NCBI RefSeq assembly: GCF_008329435.1
Contig: NZ_NPKN01000004.1
Coordinates: 186,001-250,000 of the forward strand
Length of the DNA: 64,000 nucleotides
DNA from: Rhodanobacter sp. T12-5
Lineage (GTDB): Bacteria; Pseudomonadota; Gammaproteobacteria; Xanthomonadales; Rhodanobacteraceae
Direction of reading: 5' to 3'
Positions 16,757 through 25,369 of this stretch are shown piece by piece (position 1 is the stretch's first letter; the number at the start of each line of letters is the position of its first letter). Below the pieces are notes generated by a model. That model made no database searches. It worked only from the letters and a program-made list of their open reading frames with translations, and was not told the DNA's origin. Position numbers and translations under genes: made by a program.

Positions 16757-18040
16757 TCACCACACCGCGTCGGCTCCGAAGCGGGCTTGCAGCATCCAGG
16801 CGAACGGCACGCGCACGCACCACAGCAAGATGAACAGGATCACCAACGGCGGCATCACCGCGCCGGTGGAGCGGACCACACCGAACAGCACGAAGCTGAG
16901 GCCGAAGAAAAGGAACGACCACACCACGATCGCGTTGAGGTGCTGCGCGATCGCGATCGCCACGCCGTCGCCGGGCAGGAAGATGCTCAGCGCGCCGCGG
17001 TTGAACAAGTAGACGATCGCGACGAGGGTGCCGGTCAGCAGCAGGTTGTAGCCGAGGCCGGCCACGGTGATCCGCGAGATCCGGTCCCAGCGCTGCGCGC
17101 CCACGTTCTGCGCAGCCATCGACGACACCGCCGCGCCGATCGCGAGCGACGGCATCTGGATATACGTCCACAGTTGCAGCGCGGCACCGTAGGCGGCGGT
17201 GGTCTGCGAGCCGTAAGCATTGACCAGGCTGATCATCACCAGCGCCGAGGACGAGATCACCACCATCTGCAGACCCATCGGCAGGCCCTTCACCACCAGC
17301 GCGCGCACGATCGCGAAGTCCGGTTTGAGGTAATGCAGTTCACCGCGATGCAGACACAGGAAATGCTTGCGTCGGTACAGGTGTGCGACCAGCGCCAGCA
17401 GCGCGATGCTCTGCGCGATCAGGGTGGCGGTGGCCGAGCCGGCGATGCCCATCTTCGGGAACGGGTCGATACCGAAGATCAGCAGCGGATTCAGCCCGAT
17501 GTCCAACCCCACCGACAGCAGCATGAACAGGAACGGTGTGTGCGAGTCGCCGGCCCCGCGCAGGGTCATCATCAGGAAGCTGTAGAAGTACATCGATGGC
17601 AGCGCCAGGAAGATGATCCGAAGATAGGCGATCGCGAACGGTTGCGCGTCAGCTGGGGTGTGCATCGCGGCGAGGATCTGCGGCGTGAACACGAAGCCCA
17701 GCGCGGCCACCAAGACCGACAGTACGATGAAGAAGCCCACGCTGGTGCCGACCACGCGCTTGGCCTGGTCGATGTTCTTCGCGCCGACCGACTGCCCGAC
17801 CAGCAGCGTGTTGGCCATGCTGATGCCGAACACCAGCCCGAGCAGCAGGAACAGCACCAGGTTCGCGTTGGCGCTGGCGGTCAGCGCCGCTTCGCCGAGG
17901 TAGTGGCCGATCCACACCATGTTGACCGACGCGTTCAACGACTGCAGCACGTTCGCGCCGAGGATCGGCAGCGAGAACAGCAGCAGGGCGCGGGCGATCG
18001 GGCCTTCGGTCAGCGAGGGGCGGTTGGCGGTGGCTGGCAT
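16757..18040 (-). CDS. MATE-family multidrug/Na+ exporter, C-terminally frameshifted
   Basis: Inner-membrane cation-coupled drug exporter of the MATE/NorM class. The open frame of 427 residues starts MPATANRPSLTEGPIARALL and shows the family pattern of eleven hydrophobic helices, with LFSLPILGANVLQSL in helix 1, MTLRGAGDSHTPF, and GLPMGLQMVVISSSALVMIS at the start of the second half. It ends early at a TGA (16757) that a one-base insertion would remove; the missing last helix and tail are encoded in 16575-16756. Whether the shortened protein works is unknown. It lies downstream of the DUF2239 gene on the same strand. Confidence 0.85.
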   Translation of the reverse strand: MPATANRPSLTEGPIARALLLFSLPILGANVLQSLNASVNMVWIGHYLGEAALTASANANLVLFLLLGLVFGISMANTLLVGQSVGAKNIDQAKRVVGTSVGFFIVLSVLVAALGFVFTPQILAAMHTPADAQPFAIAYLRIIFLALPSMYFYSFLMMTLRGAGDSHTPFLFMLLSVGLDIGLNPLLIFGIDPFPKMGIAGSATATLIAQSIALLALVAHLYRRKHFLCLHRGELHYLKPDFAIVRALVVKGLPMGLQMVVISSSALVMISLVNAYGSQTTAAYGAALQLWTYIQMPSLAIGAAVSSMAAQNVGAQRWDRISRITVAGLGYNLLLTGTLVAIVYLFNRGALSIFLPGDGVAIAIAQHLNAIVVWSFLFFGLSFVLFGVVRSTGAVMPPLVILFILLWCVRVPFAWMLQARFGADAVW

Positions 18041-18112
18041 CGTTCTGTTCCGGAGAATGGTGGAGGCGGAGCGGCGTGCGTGCCGGCTACAAGTTTGCAG
18101 GCGTGCACGATG

Positions 18113-18721
18113 TCATGTGGAGCTGGCGACGACATCCGCCTGTTCGTCCCAGGCGATCGCACCCAGCCGCAGCAGATGCGTGCGCAGGTCCGCCGGCCAC
18201 GCGCTGGTCAGCGTGCCGAATTGCGCGCGCTCGCCACGATAGAACGCGCGCGATGCTTCCTCATAACCGGGCAGGTCGCCGGCCGTGGCCTGCATGAAGC
18301 GATCGAACGATTCGACCGCCTGCCGCGCGCGTTCCTTCGCGCCGTTGCCGCGCAAGGCCTGTTCGACCAGTCGTCGCAATACGGCCGAGGCCCCGCCGGG
18401 TTGCTGGCCCAGCCAGTCCCAGTGGCGCGGCAGCAAGGTGACTTCGCGCGGCACCACGCCCAGCTTGGGCCGGCCGGGACCACGAGTGACGGTCGCCGGC
18501 GCGACGTCGGGATGAGCCAGGCGGGCCAGCACATCATCGGCGCTGCCGCGGAAATCCAGCTCGATTTGGCGGCTGTCGCGATCATCGAAAATCAGCACTG
18601 GGCCGGTCGCGCCGGCCTCCAGCGTGCGCTTGACCGCCAGCGCCACGTCGGCCAGCGGGCCGCTGGCGATCAAGCGATGGTGGTCGAAGGCGGTGCAGGT
18701 ACGGCGGTCGGTCAGGGACAC
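18113..18721 (-). CDS. DUF2239 family protein
   Basis: A 202-residue soluble protein without signal peptide. It carries the conserved stretch GRPKLGVVPREVTLLPRHWD followed by WLGQQPGGASAVLRRLVEQA, the core of the DUF2239 family as I know it, and an N-terminal part with LIFDDRDSRQIELDFRGS. Function of the family is not established. The RGPGRPKLG segment is basic and could touch nucleic acid, which is only a guess. An inverted repeat (18758-18793) lies 37 bp upstream of its start and may control it. The MATE gene follows 72 bp downstream on the same strand, so the two may be cotranscribed. Confidence 0.8.
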   Translation of the reverse strand: MSLTDRRTCTAFDHHRLIASGPLADVALAVKRTLEAGATGPVLIFDDRDSRQIELDFRGSADDVLARLAHPDVAPATVTRGPGRPKLGVVPREVTLLPRHWDWLGQQPGGASAVLRRLVEQALRGNGAKERARQAVESFDRFMQATAGDLPGYEEASRAFYRGERAQFGTLTSAWPADLRTHLLRLGAIAWDEQADVVASST

Positions 18722-18757
18722 GGTTGCAATCCTCGGGTGGGGCGAGGCGGCAAGTTA

Positions 18758-18793
18758 TACCCGGATCAAACTCCTGTCAATAAAATCCGGGTA
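18758..18793. promoter_or_regulatory. Perfect 9-bp inverted repeat before DUF2239 gene
   Basis: TACCCGGAT (18758-18766) and ATCCGGGTA (18785-18793) are perfect inverted copies with an 18-base AT-richer spacer; a further partial copy (ATCCGGG) follows at about 18798-18804. It lies between the divergent DUF2239 and M16 peptidase genes and looks like an operator for a dimeric regulator. The regulator is not identified. Confidence 0.5.
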
Positions 18794-18879
18794 AAACATC
18801 CGGGCATGGCCCGGAAGTCATGCCCGCGGGCGTCCGCGCGCTTGCTATGGTGGATGCTTTCCACCGGAAGGGAATCATC

Positions 18880-20259
18880 ATGCGTCTGCGCCCGGCCAGC
18901 TTGCTGGCCTCTCTTACCCTGCTGGTCGCGGCGTCGCCGCTGGCCGCCACCGAACTGGTCATTCCACCGATCCAGTACCACCAGCGCACCTTGCCGAACG
19001 GCATGCAGGTACTCAGCGTGGAAGATCACGCCAGCCCGAACGTGGCGGTGCAGATGTGGTACCACGTCGGCTCGAAAGACGACCCGCAGGGGCGTTCCGG
19101 CTTCGCGCATCTGTTCGAGCATTTGATGTTCAAGAGCACGAAGCACATGCACGCCGAGCAGATGGACCGGCTGACCGAGGACGTCGGCGGTGCCAACAAC
19201 GCATCCACCGGCGACGACGTCACCAATTATTTCGAGGTGGTGCCGAGCAACCACCTGCAGACCCTGTTGTGGGCCGAGGCCGATCGGCTGTCCGGCCTCA
19301 ACGTGGACGGGAAGAACTTCAAGTCCGAGCGCGCCGTGGTGGAGGAGGAATACCGCCAGAGCGTGCTGGCCAATCCCTACGGCAAATTGTTCAACGCGAT
19401 CGACCCGCATTCCTACACGGTGCATCCGTACAAGCGCCCGACCATCGGCAGCATCGAGGATCTGGAGGCGGCTTCGCTGCAGAACGTGATCGCGTTCCAC
19501 AACACCTTCTACCGCCCGGACAACGTCACCCTGATCGTCGCCGGCGACTTCGATCCGAAGCAGCTCGATGCCTGGGTCGACCAGTATTTCGGCTGGATAC
19601 CGAAACCGGCCACGCCGATCCCGCAGGTCACCGCGAAGGAGCCGGTGCGCAAGAAAAACCTGCGCTACACCGTCACCAGCGAAACCGCGCCGTTGCCCGC
19701 GGTGGCGATGACCTGGTTGATCCCGCCGGCCTCCGACAGTGCCGACAGCATCGCGCTGAAGGTCGCCGCGGCATTGCTGTCGCAGGGCGATTCGTCGCGG
19801 CTGTACCAATCGCTGGTGTATCGCCACCAAGTGGCCCAGCAGGCCGGTGCCGACGCCGACGGCCGGGTAGGTCCGGGCCTTTTCACCGCCTACGCGATCC
19901 TTGCCAGCGGCCATCAGCCGGCCGAGGCCGAGAAGCTGCTGCGCGAGGAAATCATCTGGCTGGCGACCCAGCCCATCCCCGCCGCCGAGCTCGACAAGGT
20001 CAAGACCCAGTTGCTGACCAGCGAACTGAAGCAGCGCCAGACCGCGCAGGGCATCGCGTTCGCGCTGGGCCAGGCGAGCCTGATCGAGGGCAGCCCGGAA
20101 CGCGCCAACACCGACCTGGTCGCGCTGCAGAAGGTCACCGAGCAGGACGTGCACCGGGTGCTGCAGAAATACGTCACCGGCGCGCACAGCGTCACCATCG
20201 ACTACCTGCCGCAGGCCGCCAAGGCCGCGCCGGCGACCGGCAAGGGAGCTGCGAAATGA
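18880..20259 (+). CDS. M16 zinc metallopeptidase, catalytic subunit
   Basis: A periplasmic pitrilysin-family peptidase of 459 residues. A signal peptide covers about residues 1-23. The inverted zinc motif HLFEH is at residues 77-81, and the distal glutamate segment ERAVVEEEYRQ follows in the right place. Peptidase_M16 and M16_C domains fill the rest. I chose the ATG at 18880 because GGAAGGGAA precedes it and the signal peptide then starts normally. The stop overlaps the start of the second M16 gene (ATGA), so the two are translationally coupled, as in known heterodimeric M16 enzymes. Confidence 0.92.
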   Translation: MRLRPASLLASLTLLVAASPLAATELVIPPIQYHQRTLPNGMQVLSVEDHASPNVAVQMWYHVGSKDDPQGRSGFAHLFEHLMFKSTKHMHAEQMDRLTEDVGGANNASTGDDVTNYFEVVPSNHLQTLLWAEADRLSGLNVDGKNFKSERAVVEEEYRQSVLANPYGKLFNAIDPHSYTVHPYKRPTIGSIEDLEAASLQNVIAFHNTFYRPDNVTLIVAGDFDPKQLDAWVDQYFGWIPKPATPIPQVTAKEPVRKKNLRYTVTSETAPLPAVAMTWLIPPASDSADSIALKVAAALLSQGDSSRLYQSLVYRHQVAQQAGADADGRVGPGLFTAYAILASGHQPAEAEKLLREEIIWLATQPIPAAELDKVKTQLLTSELKQRQTAQGIAFALGQASLIEGSPERANTDLVALQKVTEQDVHRVLQKYVTGAHSVTIDYLPQAAKAAPATGKGAAK

Positions 20260-21761
20260 ACCGCCGCAAGCACGCATTTCATTTGGCCGTCTTTACGGCT
20301 GCCTTCATCGCCTGCGGAAGCGCGTTCGCCGGCGATGCCGCAACACAAGCCGGCGCTTTCCCCGCGACGCCGCCATTGCCGGGTCCGGCGCCGCGGCTGG
20401 TGGTACCGACGCCGTCATCGCAGACGCTGGCGAACGGCCTGCAGGTGATCAGCGTACGCCGCGCCGACCTGCCGCTGGTTACCGCGCAGCTGGTGCTGCG
20501 CAGTGGCGGCGAGATGGATCCCGCGTCGCTGGCCGGGCTGGCCGACCTCACCGCGAACCTGCTTACCAAGGGCGCAGCGGGCAAGACTGCGCCGCAGGTC
20601 GCCGCCGCCGCCGAGGCGCTGGGCGGTTCGCTGGGTGCTGCCGCTGGTTGGGACGAAAGCGCGGTGGGCATCACCGTGACCACGCCGAAACTGCCGCAGG
20701 CGCTGGGCCTGCTGGCCGAGGTGGTGCGCCAGCCCGATTTCGCCGCGGCCGAGGTGAAGCGCGCCAAGGCGCAGGCGATCGACGACCTGCACTTGCTGCT
20801 GAGCCGACCGACCACGCTGGCCTCGTTCGTGGCCAGCCGCGGCGTGTTCGGTGCCGGCGCCTACGGCCACTCGCGCAGCGGCACGCCGGCCTCGATCGCG
20901 CGGATCACCCGCGCCGACGTACAGAAGCTGCATGCCGAGTTGTACCGGCCGGACAACGCGATCCTGATCCTCACCGGCGACGTCACCCCGGCACAGGCGC
21001 AGCAGCTGGCGCAGGCCAGCTTCGGCGACTGGTCGAAACCGGCCACGCCACTGCCGGCGCGGCCGGTCGGCAAGGCCGCCAGCCAGTTGCCGGAAATCCT
21101 GCTGATCGACCAGCACGGTGCCGGCCAGGCCGGCGTGGTCGCGGCGCATGCGGCACCGCCGCGCAACGACCCGAACTACTACGTCGGCACGGTCGCCAAT
21201 GCGGTGCTCGGCGGTTCGTATTCGGCGCGGCTGAACGAGGAAATCCGGATCAAGCGCGGGTTGTCCTATGGGGCCAGCAGCCGACTGCAGCCGCTGGCCG
21301 ATGCGGGCATGTGGCTGGCCGCGGCGCAAACCAAGAATCCGTCGGCGGCGCAGGTGGTCGACCTGATGCTGGGCGAGTTCAAGCGGCTCGGCAGCACCCG
21401 CGTATCCGCCGACGAACTGGCCGCGCGCAAGGCGACCCTGGTCGGCGAGTACGGCCGCAGCCTGGAAACCACCGCCGGCCTCGCCGATCAGGTCGGCGAC
21501 CTGGCGATCTACGGCGTGAAGCTGGACGAGATCGGCAAGTACATCGAGCAGGTGCAGGCCGTAACGCCGAGGCAGATCGAGAAGTACGCCGACAGGCATC
21601 TGGATGCCGGCGACAGCACCGTGGTGGTGGTCGGCGATGCCGGCCAGTTTGCCGCCGCGATCCGCAAGGCGCACCCGAAGGCAGTGCTGCTGGAGTCGAC
21701 CGCGCTGGATCTGGACAGCCCGAGCCTGCAATCGGCGAAAGCCGTGACCGTCACGCCGTAA
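20256..21761 (+). CDS. M16 peptidase-like partner subunit lacking the zinc motif
   Basis: A 501-residue exported M16 homologue (signal peptide in residues 1-27). At the place of the zinc motif it has ADLTANLLTKGA, without HxxEH, so it should not bind zinc. It keeps family segments such as NEEIRIKRGLSYGASS and SYSARLNE. By analogy with paired M16 proteins it is the non-catalytic half of a heterodimer with the preceding gene, whose stop codon it overlaps by an ATGA. A strong terminator follows at 21785. Confidence 0.9.
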   Translation: MNRRKHAFHLAVFTAAFIACGSAFAGDAATQAGAFPATPPLPGPAPRLVVPTPSSQTLANGLQVISVRRADLPLVTAQLVLRSGGEMDPASLAGLADLTANLLTKGAAGKTAPQVAAAAEALGGSLGAAAGWDESAVGITVTTPKLPQALGLLAEVVRQPDFAAAEVKRAKAQAIDDLHLLLSRPTTLASFVASRGVFGAGAYGHSRSGTPASIARITRADVQKLHAELYRPDNAILILTGDVTPAQAQQLAQASFGDWSKPATPLPARPVGKAASQLPEILLIDQHGAGQAGVVAAHAAPPRNDPNYYVGTVANAVLGGSYSARLNEEIRIKRGLSYGASSRLQPLADAGMWLAAAQTKNPSAAQVVDLMLGEFKRLGSTRVSADELAARKATLVGEYGRSLETTAGLADQVGDLAIYGVKLDEIGKYIEQVQAVTPRQIEKYADRHLDAGDSTVVVVGDAGQFAAAIRKAHPKAVLLESTALDLDSPSLQSAKAVTVTP

Positions 21762-21784
21762 CTGCGCCGACTTCGCTAGAACCG

Positions 21785-21814
21785 AAACCCCCGGCATCCG
21801 TGCCGGGGGTTTTT
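21785..21814 (+). terminator. Rho-independent terminator after the M16 pair
   Basis: AACCCCCGGCA-TCCG-TGCCGGGGGTTTTT: a GC-rich stem of about nine base pairs with a short loop, followed by five Ts, 24 bp after the second M16 stop. Confidence 0.92.
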
Positions 21815-21957
21815 CGTGTCGGCAATCTGCGCATGAGGGCTGTCGCAGCGGTCGTGTGTGGAAACGCTGTGTACCCGAAAGGGGGTTGGTGCGGGCTTGG
21901 CGACATTTAGTAAACTATACGGTACACAAAACTCTCCCACTCCCCATGGGTACCGTC

Positions 21958-22485
21958 ATGCGTTCAATCCACAAGCTTCCCGCCCTCGGCCTGGCCTCGG
22001 TGCTGGCCTCGATCAGCCTCCCCGCCGCCGCGGCCCGCCTGGAATTCCAGGCGGGCCGCAGTTACATGGACAGGTACGCGGCCACCACCGCCTTCGTCGA
22101 AGGCGTGTTCGACGAGCACCGCATCGGCGACAGCCGTTTCAGCTGGTCACCGGACGTTTCGCTCGGCTGGATCAACGGCCGCGATGTCGGGCGCTATCGC
22201 AACAGCCGCTATACCACCGCCGACGACATCTGGCTGCTGGCCGGCGGCGCGCGTTTCCACTACGGCGACGCGGGCGACTGGTACCGACCGCTGTTCTTCA
22301 GCCTGCAGCCGGCGCTGCACGCCGGCCGCACCCAGGCATTGAGCAGCGCCTACGAGTTCGTGACCAGCGTGGGATGGCAGGGGCGGCGTTTCAGTGTGCA
22401 GATTCGCCACGTGTCCAACGCCGGCCTGCACAACCCCAATCGCGGCGAGACGATGGCGCTGATCGGGCTGGGCTTCGACCTGTAA
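21958..22485 (+). CDS. pagL: PagL-like lipid A 3-O-deacylase
   Basis: An outer-membrane enzyme that removes the 3-O acyl chain from lipid A. The 175-residue product has a signal peptide (MRSIHKLPALGLASVLASIS, cleavage near AAA at 25) and then alternating beta-strand sequence of an eight-stranded barrel. The catalytic signature IRHVSNAGL gives His151 and Ser153, and a glutamate follows at 164 in RGETMALIGLGF; the order and spacing resemble PagL. An ATG four codons upstream (21946) is an alternative start. No strong ribosome binding site is visible at either. It stands alone between the M16 terminator and the convergent emr operon. Confidence 0.82.
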   Translation: MRSIHKLPALGLASVLASISLPAAAARLEFQAGRSYMDRYAATTAFVEGVFDEHRIGDSRFSWSPDVSLGWINGRDVGRYRNSRYTTADDIWLLAGGARFHYGDAGDWYRPLFFSLQPALHAGRTQALSSAYEFVTSVGWQGRRFSVQIRHVSNAGLHNPNRGETMALIGLGFDL

Positions 22486-22497
22486 GCGCGGTCGTCG

Positions 22498-24024
22498 TCA
22501 GTGGCCGCCCGCGGCGGGGCCTGCCTTCGCCGTGAATGGCGGCTTCGCCAGCCAGATCACCAGTACCAGGCCGATGAAGATCCAGCCCAGCGCATGGAAC
22601 ACTTCGTTGAACGAGATCTGGTAACCCTGCTGGGTGATCATGTCGTTGATTACGCTGGCACCGACCTGCGTATTGCCATGGCCGATCTGCTCGATCGCCG
22701 CCTGCGAGGTCGGGCTGTAGGCGGTGATGTGTTCGGCCAGCTGCTCGTGGTGGCTGACCGCGCGGCGTTCCCACAGCAAGGTGGTGATCGAGGCGGAGAA
22801 GCTGCCGCCCAGCGTGCGCAGGAACGTGGCCAGACCCGAGCCGGCAGCGATCTCGTTCTGCTGCAGGTCCGACAGCAGGATGGTCAGGATCGGCATGAAG
22901 AACAACGCCACGCCCAGGCCCTGCCACAGCTGCACCATCGCCACGTGGTAGAAGTCAATGCCGATGAAGAAATCCGAGCGCATGAAGCAGGTCATGCCCA
23001 TCACCACGAAGGCCACCGACGCCAGCAGGCGCAGGTCGATCTTGGTGGCGTACTTGCCCACGAAGAAGGTCAGCAGCACCGGGATGACGCCCAGCGGCGC
23101 GGTGGCATAACCGGCCCAGGTCGAGGTGTAGCCGAGATTTCGCTGCAGCCACAGCGGCACCAGCAGGCCGATCGAGAAGAACGCGGCGTAGGCCAGGATC
23201 AGCGCGATCGTGCCGGCGGTGAAGTTGCGGTGGCGGAACAGTTTGAGATCGACGATCGGATCCTTGTCGGTCAGCTCCCAGATCAGGAAGATCGCGATGT
23301 TGACCGCCGAGATGATGCTGGTGACGATGATGAAGGTGGAGTTGAACCAGTCCTCGTCGTTGCCCTTGTCCAGCACGATCTGCAACGCCCCCACGCCGAT
23401 GATCAGGGTGATCAGGCCGACGTAGTCGATCTTCGGCCGTTCGGTCTTCTCCACTTTCCCGCGCAGCTGATTGGCCACCACCATGCTGGCGAAGATGCCG
23501 ATCGGCACGTTGATGAAGAAGATCCACGGCCACGAATAGTTGTCGGTGATCAGGCCGCCCAGGATCGGGCCGGCGATCGGCGCGACCACCGTCACCATCG
23601 CCAGCAGCGCCAGCGCCATGCCGCGCTTGGCCGGCGGGTAGATGCCGATCAGCAGGCTCTGCGTAATCGGGTACATCGGTCCGGCCACCGCGCCCTGCAG
23701 CGCGCGGAACAGGATCAGCATGCCCATGCTCTGCGACACGCCGCACATGAACGAGGTCAGCGCGAACAGCAGCGTGCAGGCGGTGAACAGCTTCACCTCG
23801 CCGAAGCGGCGGGTGAGGAAGCCGGTCAGCGGCAGCGAGATCGCCATGCTTACCGCGAACGAGGTGATCACCCAGGTGCTCTGGTTGTTGCTGACGCCGA
23901 GGTTGCCGGCGATGGTCGGCAGCGACACGTTCGCGATCGTGGTGTCGAGCACCTGCATGAACGTGGCCAGCGACAGACCGATCGTGCTCAGTGCCAGGTT
24001 GGGTGGACGGAAATGAGTGGTCAT
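22498..24024 (-). CDS. emrB: Multidrug exporter of the DHA2 MFS family (EmrB)
   Basis: A 14-helix inner-membrane H+ antiporter of 508 residues that forms a tripartite pump with EmrA and the NodT-type channel encoded just upstream. Typical motifs are FMQVLDTTIANVSLPTIAGN near the N-terminus, GFLTRRFGEVKLF (motif A), RALQGAVAGPMYPITQSLLI and the motif C helix VTVVAPIAGPILGG. It is the last gene of the emrR-nodT-emrA-emrB operon, separated from emrA by a 122-bp gap holding a REP-like doublet. Confidence 0.94.
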   Translation of the reverse strand: MTTHFRPPNLALSTIGLSLATFMQVLDTTIANVSLPTIAGNLGVSNNQSTWVITSFAVSMAISLPLTGFLTRRFGEVKLFTACTLLFALTSFMCGVSQSMGMLILFRALQGAVAGPMYPITQSLLIGIYPPAKRGMALALLAMVTVVAPIAGPILGGLITDNYSWPWIFFINVPIGIFASMVVANQLRGKVEKTERPKIDYVGLITLIIGVGALQIVLDKGNDEDWFNSTFIIVTSIISAVNIAIFLIWELTDKDPIVDLKLFRHRNFTAGTIALILAYAAFFSIGLLVPLWLQRNLGYTSTWAGYATAPLGVIPVLLTFFVGKYATKIDLRLLASVAFVVMGMTCFMRSDFFIGIDFYHVAMVQLWQGLGVALFFMPILTILLSDLQQNEIAAGSGLATFLRTLGGSFSASITTLLWERRAVSHHEQLAEHITAYSPTSQAAIEQIGHGNTQVGASVINDMITQQGYQISFNEVFHALGWIFIGLVLVIWLAKPPFTAKAGPAAGGH

Positions 24025-24053
24025 CGGGTTCGATCGGTAGGGAAGCTGCTTTT

Positions 24054-24125
24054 TGTGGGAGCGGCTTCAGCCGCGATGCCTCTCGTCAGCTGTCGAAGAG
24101 CATCGCGACTGAAGTCGCTCCCACA
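24054..24125. repeat. REP-like doublet, GTGGGAGCGGCTTCAG family
   Basis: TGTGGGAGCGGCTTCAGCCG and its inverted partner CGACTGAAGTCGCTCCCACA enclose a loop with GATGC/GCATC ends. Same family as the elements at 29850-29927, 33328-33400 and, inside the helicase gene, 45470-45548. This copy lies inside the emr operon between emrA and emrB, where it could affect the amount of emrB message. Confidence 0.85.
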
Positions 24126-24146
24126 GTGGTGCACCGTTGAAGCTGG

Positions 24147-25361
24147 TTATTTGCCGCGAGCCATGTTGGCGTGGACGATCTGCGCGATCACCTGATCGGC
24201 CTTGGCCAGCTGCTGCTTGTACACGTCGGTGCTGAAGGCGGCTCCGGTCGGCGACTTCTGCGCCAGGGTCGGGCCGCTCTGGTCGTGCAGATTCACGTCC
24301 ACGGTCAGCGACATGCCCAGCCGCAGCGGGTGCTTTTCCAGCTGCTTCGGATCGTCGAACACGATGCGCACCGGGATGCGCTGCACGATCTTGATCCAGT
24401 TGCCGGTGGCGTTCTGCGCCGGCAGCAGCGAGAACGCGCTGCCGGTGCCGATGCCGAGGCTCTCGACCTTGCCCTTGTATTCGACCGCGCCGCCGTAGAC
24501 GTCCGACTCGATCGTCACCGGCTGGCCGAGGCGCATCTTGGTGAGCTGGGTTTCCTTGAAGTTCGCGTCGACCCACACGCCGTGCAGCGGGACCACCGCC
24601 ATCAGCGCGGCGCCAGGCTGCACGCGCTGGCCGACCTGCACCGAGCGTTTGGCCACATAGCCGTCCACCGGTGCGACCAGGGTCGCGCGCGCGTCGTCGA
24701 GGAAGGCGGCGCGCAGGCGCGCCGAGGCGGCCTGCACGTCTGGGTGCGAGGCGACCACGGTGTCGTCGACCAGCACCTTGCTGGTCTGGTACTGCTGCTG
24801 GGCGGCGATCAGGTTGCTCTCGGCGCTGGTCAGCGCGTCGCTGGCGTGGGCCAGTTCCTCGGCCGAGATCGCACCGGATTTCGCCAGCGCCACGCGTCGG
24901 TTGTAGTCGGCGCGCGCCTTGTCCACCGCGGTCTTGCGCGCGGCCACGTCGGCCTGCGCGCCGTTGACGCTGGAGTACAGGCCGCGCACCTTGCGCACGG
25001 TGTTGGCGAGGTTCGCCTTCGCCTCGGCCAGCGCCACGTCGGCATCGCTGGGGTCGAGCTGCACCAGCACGTCGCCCGCGTGCACCAGATCGCCGTCATC
25101 GGCGCCGATGCTGACCACGGTGCCGGGCACCTGCGGGGTGATCTGTACCACGTTGCCGTTGACGTAGGCGTCGTCGGTGCCTTCGTACCAGCGGCCGTCG
25201 AGGAAGTACCACGCCGCCCAGGCGATGACGCCGAGCAACACCACGATGCCGAGCACGCGCAACATCACGCCGCGCGAACTCTTCTTCGGTGCGGGTGGGT
25301 TCGGTGTGGCCGTGGTCGCGGCCGTGGTGCCGCTTGAATCAGGGGTGGACTGGCTGGACAT
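24147..25361 (-). CDS. emrA: Membrane-fusion adaptor of the Emr pump (HlyD family)
   Basis: The periplasmic adaptor that joins EmrB to the outer-membrane channel. 404 residues: a polar N-terminus, one membrane helix (LRVLGIVVLLGVIAWAAWYF), then EGTDDAYVNGNVVQITPQVP, the typical EmrA start of the biotinyl-lipoyl domain, a long coiled-coil hairpin and the second lipoyl half (ATLVAPVDGYVAKRSVQVGQ). The frame stays open well upstream into the channel gene, but the ATG at 25361, eight bases after the nodT stop, gives the family N-terminus. Confidence 0.94.
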   Translation of the reverse strand: MSSQSTPDSSGTTAATTATPNPPAPKKSSRGVMLRVLGIVVLLGVIAWAAWYFLDGRWYEGTDDAYVNGNVVQITPQVPGTVVSIGADDGDLVHAGDVLVQLDPSDADVALAEAKANLANTVRKVRGLYSSVNGAQADVAARKTAVDKARADYNRRVALAKSGAISAEELAHASDALTSAESNLIAAQQQYQTSKVLVDDTVVASHPDVQAASARLRAAFLDDARATLVAPVDGYVAKRSVQVGQRVQPGAALMAVVPLHGVWVDANFKETQLTKMRLGQPVTIESDVYGGAVEYKGKVESLGIGTGSAFSLLPAQNATGNWIKIVQRIPVRIVFDDPKQLEKHPLRLGMSLTVDVNLHDQSGPTLAQKSPTGAAFSTDVYKQQLAKADQVIAQIVHANMARGK

Positions 25362-25369
25362 GGGGTGCC

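Noticed and set aside
19056..21761. A 901-codon plus-strand frame covering both M16 genes
   Set aside because: Its first 400 codons are an out-of-frame reading of the first peptidase; the real second gene starts at 20256.
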